A stretch of 64,000 nucleotides of DNA from Sphingomonas sp. BGYR3 (GTDB lineage: Bacteria; Pseudomonadota; Alphaproteobacteria; Sphingomonadales; Sphingomonadaceae): contig NZ_JANZNT010000001.1 of NCBI RefSeq assembly GCF_025153455.1, positions 2,412,403 to 2,476,402 on the forward strand, written 5' to 3'. The position numbers and the translations under genes were made by a program. Positions 29,101 to 36,108 of the stretch are shown here, in pieces. Every line of letters begins with the position of its first letter. Positions within the stretch are counted from its first letter, which is position 1. The notes under the pieces were generated by a model. The model worked only from the letters and a program-made list of their open reading frames with translations. It was not told where the DNA came from and did no database searches.

Positions 29101-29145
29101 GCGGGCAGGCATGACGATGGTCACCCGCGGAGCCAGCATGGTCAT
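26125..29145 (-). CDS. Three-domain enzyme: glycosyltransferase 2, SAM methyltransferase, polysaccharide deacetylase
   Basis: A 1006-residue fusion. The start at ATG 29145 overlaps the upstream stop by four bases; the longer frame to 29304 runs antisense-like through the previous gene. Domain one (1-230) is GT2: IVMPARNAAGT, VIDDASTDDT, FLDADDWWEP. Residues 230-520 are helical with no assigned family. Domain two (about 535-740) is a NodS-like methyltransferase, with PWNYGSPYEQEKYA and the SAM loop ELACAEGFFTRYLA. Domain three (about 770-1000) is a NodB-type deacetylase: LPVLMYHGVAP, the catalytic TFDDGY, and the metal pair in FGSHLHTHR. No signal peptide is seen, so a cytoplasmic deacetylase acting during synthesis is inferred. 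Such domains combine sugar addition, methylation and N-deacetylation. Confidence 0.88.
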   Translation of the reverse strand: MTMLAPRVTIVMPARNAAGTIDAAIASVIAQTVADWELIVIDDASTDDTASCIAALAANDPRIRPLSGPGKGAAEARNLCIAAGRGQWLAFLDADDWWEPDFLGTLIAALDGQPAGAIAYCGYRRVMPDGSMGPATVDPRVARAPFAAFALPCPVTIHTLLLDLQQVRAAGGFDTTLVTCEDWDLWQRLSRAGAPWVMVDRPLAYYRASAGSLTRASHRMMQDGRVVLARAYGPDPRVADPLPEHANGLSVNYEGQSLAEVYAWFALWNRVVARIDGDTAPWDDAALAPLTRSVDWNNAIAASILNAAMVGLRLTLADMAAHWGRLAPAVRDAVSAVTGAWQAPDAYYRLIGAVEDQVLRESHADPQPRVLDTTMRLHVPIETPPHTALPDGVDRILAVFTQQGRPIATRLVGALGDLGPADWHRIIGMTVPLPRTARAALRARPVDTALRVSRSLIRQAARRPSTVLSSTGLRAASRQAFADARLGHLSTLAASPHRARIDHLRTRAAAAAGAIEVAPVAAPRLAAPPEEERSGDRKGFWDRYFETDDPWNYGSPYEQEKYARQADMLPTGPIGTALELACAEGFFTRYLAPRVDRLISTDIAEKAVERAAARNADRDNIDWRTLDLSADPLPQGMDLIVCSEVLYYLSDVAELAAVARRLGDALAPGGAILTAHAYVLTDDPASTGFDWGNPYGAKQIAETFAATPGLVLEESFQTELYRIDRFKKTADPVEPVVRRGDIDAPIEDAVGRAIVWGGATMRRSTALATERTTRLPVLMYHGVAPDGPSGLARWRHTPDAFRQQLRWLRANGYHGLTSDQVQWHLATRTPFWGRPVWITFDDGYQDFADHAWPILRAHDFPAEMFIVTGAIGRSAEWDAALGTPPALMEAATITALAAEGVAFGSHLHTHRAADLLASDALGTELADSAAILERLTGRRPISLAAPFMAPDARLGALSAEFGYSLAFVARTGVAGLGDPPLDLPRLEVEGGVPLDQFAAMMEAARS

Positions 29146-30287
29146 GCGCGGTGCCCCCGATTGCGCAGATAGAACAGGATGCCGCTGAAATAGCCCGCAA
29201 TCTCCTGGTCCAGATAGCGGTCGGCCGCATCGGCGCGCCGGCCGATCGCCCTGCGCAACCAGCGGCGGGCATAGAGCAGCGGCAAATCCCACAGCGCCCG
29301 CCACAAATTGCCCGGCCGCCCCGTCCGGTCATACTGGATCAGCAGTGCGGCGACATGACCGCGCATATATTGATGAATCTGCCGCGACAGGCCGTCTTCG
29401 TCGCGGCGGTGGACATGGTGGGCAACTATGCGGGGATCGTAGCGCAGCCGCCAGCCGTGATGGAGCAGGCGATACCAGTATTCCGAATCGTCGGAACAGC
29501 CGGACTGGCCCGCCCCCAGCCGTTCGTCGAACAGGCCGACATCGGCAAAGACCGCGCGCCGGAACCCCATGCTGGCCCCCGCGCCCAGATCCCATGCGGG
29601 AAAGGCGATGCGGGGGGGATGGCGGTTGAATTCAGCGGGTGTCACGTCGCGCAGCGCATACCCCTGACCAAAGCCCCAATGGCTTTCGAAATAGAGCTGG
29701 GCGTCGCTGGCCAGTTCGGCAGGCAGAACCAGGCCGGTGACTGCGCCAATATCCGGATGGTCGAACGCGGCCGCCATCCGGGCGACCCAGTCGCGGTCGA
29801 GCAGGACATCGTCGTCCGTGAACAGCACAAGGTCTCCGGTCGACGCCGCGACACCGGCGTTACGGGCGAAATCCAGCCCCTCCCGATCCTCGCGCAGGTA
29901 AACGACCCCGGCCGCCAGTGCCGCCTGTCGCGTGCGATCGTCGCGCGAGGCATTGTCGACCACGACGATCTGATCCGGCGTGCGCGATTGTTGCGCCAGT
30001 GAGGCAAGGCAATGGGCGATATCGTCCGGCCGGTCGCGGGTGCAGATGACGACGCTGATCGTTCCGGTCGCGGGCATAGCCACGGGTCGCGGCTCGTCGA
30101 TCATGCCGGGATCGGGCAGCCGCTGACGGATGCTGCCATCGGCAAGGCGCAGGACATGGCCGATCGGCCGCCAGTCGTTCCACAGCACGATCATGCCGGG
30201 CGCATCCGGCGACGGCACCGGGGTTGCCGCGGACCAGCGGCGATGCTGGACGCCGGGCCGGTCTGGGGGCAGGGCCGAAGCGGTCAC
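29142..30287 (-). CDS. Family 2 glycosyltransferase (rhamnosyl/galactofuranosyl-like)
   Basis: A 381-residue protein. The GTG at 30287 was chosen as start because it overlaps the acyltransferase stop as GTGA, matching the four-base overlaps elsewhere in this operon; an ATG at 30362 would sit inside that gene. An N-terminal region of about 85 residues precedes the GT2 domain: VVICTRDRPDD, VVVDNASRDD, the segment GLDFARNAGV and the metal motif FTDDDVLLD. The E-W acceptor motif is represented by CSDDSEYWYRLL. The C-terminal helical region fits chain-processing enzymes of surface glycans. Confidence 0.85.
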   Translation of the reverse strand: MTASALPPDRPGVQHRRWSAATPVPSPDAPGMIVLWNDWRPIGHVLRLADGSIRQRLPDPGMIDEPRPVAMPATGTISVVICTRDRPDDIAHCLASLAQQSRTPDQIVVVDNASRDDRTRQAALAAGVVYLREDREGLDFARNAGVAASTGDLVLFTDDDVLLDRDWVARMAAAFDHPDIGAVTGLVLPAELASDAQLYFESHWGFGQGYALRDVTPAEFNRHPPRIAFPAWDLGAGASMGFRRAVFADVGLFDERLGAGQSGCSDDSEYWYRLLHHGWRLRYDPRIVAHHVHRRDEDGLSRQIHQYMRGHVAALLIQYDRTGRPGNLWRALWDLPLLYARRWLRRAIGRRADAADRYLDQEIAGYFSGILFYLRNRGHRA

Positions 30288-31393
30288 GGCTTTGCTGCCC
30301 CCTTGGCCGGGCGGACGAGGCGGCCCGGCGCTTCGACGATCAGGCGCGCCGTGACCATGCACAGCGCCAGCACACGCTCCAGCGCCGGGCGGAACAGCAG
30401 AAACATGCCCGCATGGGCGACCACGCCGCCGATCAGCAGCACCGGAAACAGCCAGAGCTGCTCCCGCTCCGGAAACAGCGGCGGCAGCAGCGGGAACAGC
30501 GCCGCAATCACCCAGCCATGCAGCAGCAGAATGGCCGAGGCATTATGCCCGAACAGGCGGGGCACACGCTGCCATGCGATCTGCGGCAGCGGCTGCGTCA
30601 CCCAGAGCAGGAAGAGGAGGAAGCTGAGTTCCTGAACAAGGAACACCGGAGCCGATCCGAATTGCCCGACCATCGGCTGGCTGACGAACTGGACATTGCA
30701 GGCAAGGCATGGCCCGTCGCGCAGGATGCCCGGCCGGTTGAACCACGCAATCGCCAGTGTCGCGAACAGGGACAGGACCCCCAGCCATGCCGGCACCTGC
30801 CAGCGGGCCGGAATACGCTGGCCGATCAGGAAAAACGCTGTTGCCGCGGGCAGGGTGCGCCATTCCAGCCAGTTGTCGGGCATCCCCAGCTTGCGCCCCG
30901 CCCAGATGATTGCGGCCATGCCGGCAACCGCCACGACGAACATGCGCCAGTCCCGTTGCAGCAGATGGGCGAACAGACGGGCAAAGGCGAAGGCGATGAA
31001 GAACCACGCGACAAAGGTGGAAAAGCCGGTGCCGGTCACCAGCGGCCGCAGAAACCCGTCCATGATCGCCGACCAGCTGTCCGGCCTGTCATGCAGGAAC
31101 GGGCCGATCCAATAGCCGATGGCGTGCGATACCGCCGCCAGCAAGAGCAGCATCACGCTTTGCGACAGGACACTAGCGAGGCCGCGCTGGCCAAGGCGCG
31201 GCGCGCTCATCCCCGCTAGCAGGAAGAACACGGAGACGTGCGGGGCCAGCAGCTTGATCTGGATGAACGTCAGCGGCGCGATCGACGGATCGGGGCGCGA
31301 TAGCAGGAAGGTGCCAAGCAGATGGACGTACAGGATGGCCATGACGACATAGCCGCGCGCGCGCTCGGCGCGACTGTCCAGCGTCACGGCCAT
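30284..31393 (-). CDS. Membrane acyltransferase (acyltransferase-3 family)
   Basis: A 369-residue protein with about ten membrane helices. The N-terminal R-x-x-x-x-Y-x-V-V start, followed by AILYVHLLG, and the helix pair VSVFFLLAGM (the F-F-x-L-A/S-G motif) are characteristic of the acyltransferase-3 family, which includes NodX, OafA and other O-acetylases. The active-site His is probably in the first helix (YVHLLG). Such enzymes transfer acetyl or longer acyl groups to sugars at the membrane. The gene lies between a ketosynthase/ACP pair and glycosyltransferases, so use of a dedicated acyl group is suggested. Confidence 0.8.
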   Translation of the reverse strand: MAVTLDSRAERARGYVVMAILYVHLLGTFLLSRPDPSIAPLTFIQIKLLAPHVSVFFLLAGMSAPRLGQRGLASVLSQSVMLLLLAAVSHAIGYWIGPFLHDRPDSWSAIMDGFLRPLVTGTGFSTFVAWFFIAFAFARLFAHLLQRDWRMFVVAVAGMAAIIWAGRKLGMPDNWLEWRTLPAATAFFLIGQRIPARWQVPAWLGVLSLFATLAIAWFNRPGILRDGPCLACNVQFVSQPMVGQFGSAPVFLVQELSFLLFLLWVTQPLPQIAWQRVPRLFGHNASAILLLHGWVIAALFPLLPPLFPEREQLWLFPVLLIGGVVAHAGMFLLFRPALERVLALCMVTARLIVEAPGRLVRPAKGAAKP

Positions 31394-31399
31394 GGAGGA

Positions 31400-32611
31400 T
31401 CAGGCCCGGCCGAACGCCAGCACGGCGTTCAGACCGCCAAAGGCGAAGCTGTTCGACAGCGCGGTTTCGAACCGGGCTGGACGCGCTTCATTGGGGATCA
31501 TGTCCAGCCCCAGATCAGTGTCCGGGTCGTCGCAATTCGCGGTCGGCGGCATCACCTGTTCCGCCAGGGCGCGAACCGTGACCACCGCCTCCAGCGCGCC
31601 CGCCGCGCCCAGGCCATGGCCAAGCACGCCCTTTGACGAGGAAATCGGCGGCACCTTGACCCCATCGAATGTCATCGCAACGGCCGTCGCCTCGACCCGG
31701 TCGTTGATCGTGGTGCCGGTACCATGGGCGTTGATATAGCCGATATCGGCCGGGGTCAGGCCCGCATCCCTGATCGCCAGCGTCATCGCGGCTGCGGCAC
31801 CAACCGGATCGGGCGAGGTCAGGTCGCCGGCATCGGCATTGGCGCCAAAGCCCAGGATTTCGCCAAGGATCGGTGCGCCGCGCGCGACGGCATGATCCCA
31901 ATCCTCCAGCACGAGTACGCCCGCGCCTTCGCCCAGCACCAGGCCGGAGCGGTTGCGGGAAAACGGGCGGCACGTGTCGGACGACAGGACGCGCAGCGCC
32001 TCCCACCCGTGCATGGTGCCGGTGGTGATGCACGCCTCGCTGCCGCCGCCGATCGCGACCTTTACCGCGCCGGAGCGGACCAGCTGTGCCGCGATGCCGA
32101 TGGCATGGGTGCCCGATGCACAGGCGCTGGCAATGGCATAGGTAATGCCATGCGCACCCAGCATCATCGACACCTGACTGGCGGCGGCGTTGCACATCAG
32201 TTTCGGGATGGTCAGCGGGTGGGTCCGGTGCGACCCCTCTCCGTAAAGCCGGAAGAAGGAATCATCGAGGGTGATGAGGCCGCCCACGCCGATCCCGATG
32301 ATGACCGCCGCGGCCGACAATGCCTCGTCACCGGGGGCGAGGCCCGCCTCGGCAACCGCTTCGTTCGCCGCGACCACGGCAAACTGGGAAAACCGGTCCA
32401 TCATCGCCGCTTTTTTCGGGGGCAGCAGCGTTTCGGGCTGAAACCCGCGCACCTGGGCCGCGATCTTGATGTTCAGCCGATCGGATCGCGGCACGTCGAT
32501 CGGGCCGATCGCCGGGCGGGCATCGCGCACCGCCTCCCACGTCGCGGACGCTGTCATGCCCGCGGCCGAGATTGCGCCGATTCCGGTGACGGCTACCCGC
32601 CGGTGCGTCAC
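31400..32611 (-). CDS. Beta-ketoacyl-ACP synthase (FabF/NodE type)
   Basis: A 403-residue condensing enzyme. The active Cys is in SACASGTHAIG (about residue 165), and the two catalytic His are in INAHGTGTTIND and GHGLGAAGALE, with the usual Lys in SSSKGVLGHG. All residues needed for Claisen condensation are present. Being tied by a four-base overlap to a dedicated acyl carrier protein and separated from the usual fab genes, it is more likely to serve a specialised acyl chain than bulk membrane lipid. NodE is the nearest functional parallel. Confidence 0.9.
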   Translation of the reverse strand: MTHRRVAVTGIGAISAAGMTASATWEAVRDARPAIGPIDVPRSDRLNIKIAAQVRGFQPETLLPPKKAAMMDRFSQFAVVAANEAVAEAGLAPGDEALSAAAVIIGIGVGGLITLDDSFFRLYGEGSHRTHPLTIPKLMCNAAASQVSMMLGAHGITYAIASACASGTHAIGIAAQLVRSGAVKVAIGGGSEACITTGTMHGWEALRVLSSDTCRPFSRNRSGLVLGEGAGVLVLEDWDHAVARGAPILGEILGFGANADAGDLTSPDPVGAAAAMTLAIRDAGLTPADIGYINAHGTGTTINDRVEATAVAMTFDGVKVPPISSSKGVLGHGLGAAGALEAVVTVRALAEQVMPPTANCDDPDTDLGLDMIPNEARPARFETALSNSFAFGGLNAVLAFGRA

Positions 32612-32865
32612 TGAGCGCCCTTGGCTGCGACGGCTTCGTCCACCATGGTCGCCAGGTCGCCGATCGTCCGCAGCTTGTCGGGATCATCGACATTGGCGTT
32701 GTAGTTCACGTCGATGCCGAACTCTTCCTCGATCGCGAAAATCGTCTCGATCACGTCGAGCGATTCATAGCCCGCTTCCTGCAGGTCGGTGGATGCGCTG
32801 AATTCGCCGGGATCGCGTCCAAGCTGCTTCGCTACGATCGGAATGAGCCGTTCAACTGTCGACAT
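32608..32865 (-). CDS. Acyl carrier protein
   Basis: An 85-residue acyl carrier protein. Start at 32865 (MSTVERLIPI) is preceded by a GGGGAGG ribosome site; an in-frame ATG at 32907 lacks one. The phosphopantetheine site is in AGYESLDVIETIFAIEEEFGIDV, where the usual D-S-L is E-S-L, so the attachment Ser is kept (about residue 38). The rest of the helix pattern is normal. It is the first gene of the operon, overlapping the ketosynthase start, and likely carries the acyl chain that the ketosynthase extends. Confidence 0.9.
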   Translation of the reverse strand: MSTVERLIPIVAKQLGRDPGEFSASTDLQEAGYESLDVIETIFAIEEEFGIDVNYNANVDDPDKLRTIGDLATMVDEAVAAKGAQ

Positions 32866-32893
32866 TCTGCGGGCCTCCCCTTGCGCCGTTTGC

Positions 32894-32944
32894 ATCATAG
32901 CTTGCAAGCACCCCGTAAGACAGGGCTATTTTGCAATGCAATAT
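32894..32944 (-). promoter_or_regulatory. Candidate promoter and palindromic operators of the acyl-glycan operon
   Basis: Upstream of the acyl carrier gene, on the minus strand, a good -10 box TATGAT (32894-32899) is separated by 17 bases from a weak -35 TGTCTT (32917-32922). The spacer contains a perfect 10-base palindrome, GCTTGCAAGC (32900-32909). Just upstream there is a further inverted repeat, ATTTTGCA-A-TGCAATAT (32928-32944, 7 of 8 pairs). Both share TTGCA/TGCAA, suggesting a dimeric repressor or activator site. The pattern is visible; regulation is inferred. Confidence 0.45.
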
Positions 32945-32982
32945 GTGCCGATATGGTGGTGGCAGCGTGCCTTGCCGGCGGA

Positions 32983-34758
32983 TCATGCCGACAGGTCCGC
33001 AGCGACACGTGGCGGCGGCGGTGCGCCGTTCGGGACCACGCGCGGATAGGCCGTACCGGGCTGAAGCACGGCATCGCGTGCGCCCATTGCCTGAACCTCG
33101 CCATCGCGAAGGATCATCACAAGGTCGATACAGGCCAGGATCGAGGAGCGATGGGCGACGACGATCACGATGCCCTGTCGCGCGCGAACCGAGCGGACGG
33201 CATCGGCCAGAGCGCGTTCGCCCTCCACATCCAGATTGGCATTGGGTTCGTCCAGCAGGACCAGAAACGGATCGCCGAACAGCGCGCGGGCAAGGGCAAT
33301 GCGCTGCGACTGGCCCGATGACAGGCCAAGGCCGTTGGCGCCGATGACGGTGTCATATCCCTGATCCAGCCGCAGGATCATGTCGTGCACCCCGGCAAGT
33401 TCGGCGGCACGGACAATGGCGGCCATGGACGCCCCTGGCGTGAACCGGGCGATGTTTTCCGCGATGGTTCCGGCCATCAGTTCGGGCGTTTGCGGCAAAT
33501 AGCCAAGATGCGGCGCCAGTCGGTCGGCGGACCATTGGTCGATCGATGCTCCGTCCAGCTGAACCCGGCCGGACAAGGGCGTCAGGATCCCGGCCACGGC
33601 GCGCAGCAGTGTCGATTTGCCGCCGCCGCTTGGCCCGATGATGGCCAGCGTCGTGCCCGCTTCGATGCTGAACCCGACCTTTCGCACGGCGGGGCGGTCG
33701 GTCCCGAGCGGGGCGACGGTCAGGCCGATGACATCCAGCCGTTCGCGTGGGGCGGGCAAGGCCATGCGGGCGGGCTGTGGTGCCTCGCCCAACGTGCCGG
33801 ACAGGCGCCGCCAGCTTTGCCGGGCATAGACGAACCCGCGCCAGTTCGCGATCGCCTGTTCAATCGGGGCCAGCGCGCGAGAGGAGAGGATCGAGCTGGC
33901 AAAGATCACGCCGCCCGTCGCCTGATCGTTGATGACCAGCACCGCGCCGATGGTGAGCACCAGCGACTGAAGCAGCATCCGGAACATCCGCCCGATGCTG
34001 GCCAGCGTGGATGCGGTGCCGCCCAGCCGGGCCTGTGCGTCGATATACTCGACGGCGCTGCGTTCGAACCGGGTGCGCATCGCCTGATCCATGCCAAGGA
34101 CATGGGACAGTTCGGCATGGCGGCGCGCGGTATCGGCGGCCTGATTGCGCAGCAGCGCCAGACCGGCGATCGGGGCGGCCGAACGCGATGTGACCCGATC
34201 ATTGACCACCGCCAACACGATCAGGATCAGTGCGCCCAGCCCGACAGTCAACGCCAGCAGGGGATGCAGCAGGAACAGGAAGACCAAGAACACGGCGACC
34301 CAGGGAAGGTCGGAAAGCGCCGCCGGACCATTGCCCGACAAAAAGCTGCGTACCCGTTCCAGATCGCGCAGCGGCTCTGCCGAATCCCCGCGCGGGTCGG
34401 TGCGCGCCATCCGCACCGCCGCATCATAGGCATGGCGGCCGATCGCGGCATCCGCGCTGGCCCCCAGATGCACCAGCATCCGGGCGCGCGTCACCTCCAG
34501 CAACCCCTGAAACAGATAGGCGATGGTCACGATGACCAACAGGCCGGCCAGCGTCGGCATGTTCCGGCCGGGCAGCACGATGTCATAGACCAGCATCATG
34601 TAAATCGAGCCAGCCAGCAGCAGCACGTTGAGCACCGCGCTGACCGCCGCGATGCTGCGCATCGACCGCTTTGCCCAGAGGGTGAATGCCGACAGGTCCG
34701 CCGCCGCGGATTCGCGGGGCCGTTGGCCGATGGAAAACGGGGCTGACATAGCGGCCAC
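32983..34758 (-). CDS. Type I secretion ABC transporter (PrtD/PrsD-like), canonical ATPase
   Basis: A 591-residue half transporter. Several helices lie in the first 310 residues, and the ATPase has Walker A GPSGGGKST, the signature LSSGQSQRIALARAL, Walker B FLVLLDEPNANLD, and the His of VVAHRSS. The D-E-P-N-A-N-L-D form and the general sequence match type I secretion transporters that export RTX proteins. No membrane-fusion partner is next to it; the nearest is at 43865-45214. A second, degenerate homologue is at 42126-43868, so a heterodimer may be formed. It is the downstream gene of a pair with a hexapeptide acyltransferase. Confidence 0.88.
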   Translation of the reverse strand: MAAMSAPFSIGQRPRESAAADLSAFTLWAKRSMRSIAAVSAVLNVLLLAGSIYMMLVYDIVLPGRNMPTLAGLLVIVTIAYLFQGLLEVTRARMLVHLGASADAAIGRHAYDAAVRMARTDPRGDSAEPLRDLERVRSFLSGNGPAALSDLPWVAVFLVFLFLLHPLLALTVGLGALILIVLAVVNDRVTSRSAAPIAGLALLRNQAADTARRHAELSHVLGMDQAMRTRFERSAVEYIDAQARLGGTASTLASIGRMFRMLLQSLVLTIGAVLVINDQATGGVIFASSILSSRALAPIEQAIANWRGFVYARQSWRRLSGTLGEAPQPARMALPAPRERLDVIGLTVAPLGTDRPAVRKVGFSIEAGTTLAIIGPSGGGKSTLLRAVAGILTPLSGRVQLDGASIDQWSADRLAPHLGYLPQTPELMAGTIAENIARFTPGASMAAIVRAAELAGVHDMILRLDQGYDTVIGANGLGLSSGQSQRIALARALFGDPFLVLLDEPNANLDVEGERALADAVRSVRARQGIVIVVAHRSSILACIDLVMILRDGEVQAMGARDAVLQPGTAYPRVVPNGAPPPPRVAADLSA

Positions 34759-34774
34759 GGATAGCCGGGATTGG

Positions 34775-35230
34775 TTAATTCCCTGTTTCGCCGACCGGTT
34801 CCGGCATCAATCGGCCGCGAGGACCGACGGTCACGCCGCTTTTGATCACGCGTGCGGGATTGCCCGCGACGATGCTGCCCGAGGGTACGTCATCGAAGAC
34901 GACCGATCCCGATCCGATGACGCACCCGTCGCCGATGGTCACGCCGGGCAGGATGACCGATCCGCCGCCGATGAAGCAGCGGTTGCCGATGCGGATCGGC
35001 CGGACCTGTCCGGTGCGGCTGTCGCGCGCGATCAACAGCGTTTTAAAGGCCACCAGGCTGTGTTCGCCGATCACGATGCTGTCCGGTCCGCCGCCCACGA
35101 TCCGTCCGGACAGCGAGATGCTGGAACTGGCCGGCATCCGCAACCCGTGGCGCAGCGACAGCCACCGCCGCCGCAGCGACAGCAGCGCCATGCGCACCGA
35201 ATGCAACTGATCGAGCGAGCGTCGGGCCAT
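34775..35230 (-). CDS. Left-handed beta-helix acyltransferase (hexapeptide repeat)
   Basis: A 151-residue protein with hexapeptide repeats of the pattern [LIV]-G-x-x-x-x: [30 protein letters not shown], followed by the usual end [14 protein letters not shown]. It is of the sugar O-acetyltransferase or serine-acetyltransferase fold and would acetylate a sugar of the surface glycan from acetyl-CoA. A charged, non-repeat N-terminus precedes the helix. It stands 16 bases upstream of the type I ATPase and diverges from another protein of the same fold. Confidence 0.82.
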   Translation of the reverse strand: MARRSLDQLHSVRMALLSLRRRWLSLRHGLRMPASSSISLSGRIVGGGPDSIVIGEHSLVAFKTLLIARDSRTGQVRPIRIGNRCFIGGGSVILPGVTIGDGCVIGSGSVVFDDVPSGSIVAGNPARVIKSGVTVGPRGRLMPEPVGETGN

Positions 35231-35377
35231 GCGCGTCCCCTTGCCATCGCTTGCCCCGGTTGGGCAATGGCGGGGCGACGGGGGATCGGAACTTCCGTCC
35301 CGCCGGGGTTGAGCATCCCCGCCCGGTCGGGCAAAGCGGCGCTAGCCGACTTGGGAAGGGCATGCTGCGTGCGGGCA

Positions 35378-35734
35378 ATGATTCAGCGCTGGGTTCGTCG
35401 GGCGCTTCTGAACATGGATATCCATCCCGGAGCCAGCATTGCGCCGACCGCGCTGATCGACCGCACCTATCCGGCCGGGGTGCATATCGGCGACCGCGTG
35501 CGCATCGACGAGGAAGCCGTTATCCTGACCCATGACGTGACCCGGCACCTGGAACTCAACACCGTCATCGGTGCAGGCAGCTATATCGGCCCGCGCGCCA
35601 TCGTGATGCCCGGCGTCACCATTGGCGAAAACTGCGTGGTCCATGCCGGATCGATCGTCACGCGCAGCATCCCGGATGGCGCGGTGGTGATCGGCAATCC
35701 CGCCCGTCGGATCGACGAGGCGCCGCAGGATTAA
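35378..35734 (+). CDS. Short left-handed beta-helix acyltransferase
   Basis: A 118-residue protein with hexapeptide repeats (VHIGDRVRIDEEAVILTHD, VIGAGSYIGPRAIVMPGVTIGENCVVHAGS) and the end DGAVVIGNPARR typical of O-acetyltransferases. The likely catalytic His is in ILTHDV. ATG 35378 was chosen; a GTG nine bases earlier is also possible. It may add acetyl groups to the exopolysaccharide. It is transcribed toward the spike-base-like gene, 113 bases downstream. Confidence 0.78.
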   Translation: MIQRWVRRALLNMDIHPGASIAPTALIDRTYPAGVHIGDRVRIDEEAVILTHDVTRHLELNTVIGAGSYIGPRAIVMPGVTIGENCVVHAGSIVTRSIPDGAVVIGNPARRIDEAPQD

Positions 35735-35847
35735 CCGTTCCCGGCATTGAGTTGGGCGGGCGGACCGGCGGGTCGGCATTTTTCCGCTGTCCTACATCGC
35801 ATCCCCATGAATAGAACAAACCAGAAACAAACTGGTGGGGAATGTTC

Positions 35848-36108
35848 ATGACCGATCGATTCGTCAGCTTTAAGGACAGCGTGGATGCGCCCGCGCGCCA
35901 TTGCTTTGCAGTCGTGCCGAGCGACAGCCAGCCGCTGCCCCATGTGACCAAGGCTTTGCGTGCGGGCGGGGCGGGGACAATCACGTTCCGGGCAATTGGC
36001 GATACCGCCGATACGCAGCACCCCGTGCTGAATGGCGAGCGCATCGACGTGCGGGTCAGCCATGTGCGCCAGACCGGCACCACTGTTCCCGTCATGGCAT
36101 ACGCCTGA
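35848..36108 (+). CDS. Protein resembling gene-transfer-agent head spike base (RCAP_Rcc01079 family)
   Basis: An 86-residue protein. The beta-rich pattern with an early VVPSDSQPLPHVTKALRAGG and late segment ERIDVRVSHVRQTGTT matches the small spike base protein of the Rhodobacter capsulatus gene transfer agent, where a similar protein anchors capsule-binding head fibres: motifs P-S-D-x-x-x-L-x-x-x-x-x-A-L, then R-V-x-x-V-x-x-T-G-T-T. ATG 35848 fits the GGTGGGG ribosome site better than the one at 35842. The stop overlaps the start of the SGNH protein by one base (TGATG). The assignment rests on short motifs. Confidence 0.6.
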   Translation: MTDRFVSFKDSVDAPARHCFAVVPSDSQPLPHVTKALRAGGAGTITFRAIGDTADTQHPVLNGERIDVRVSHVRQTGTTVPVMAYA

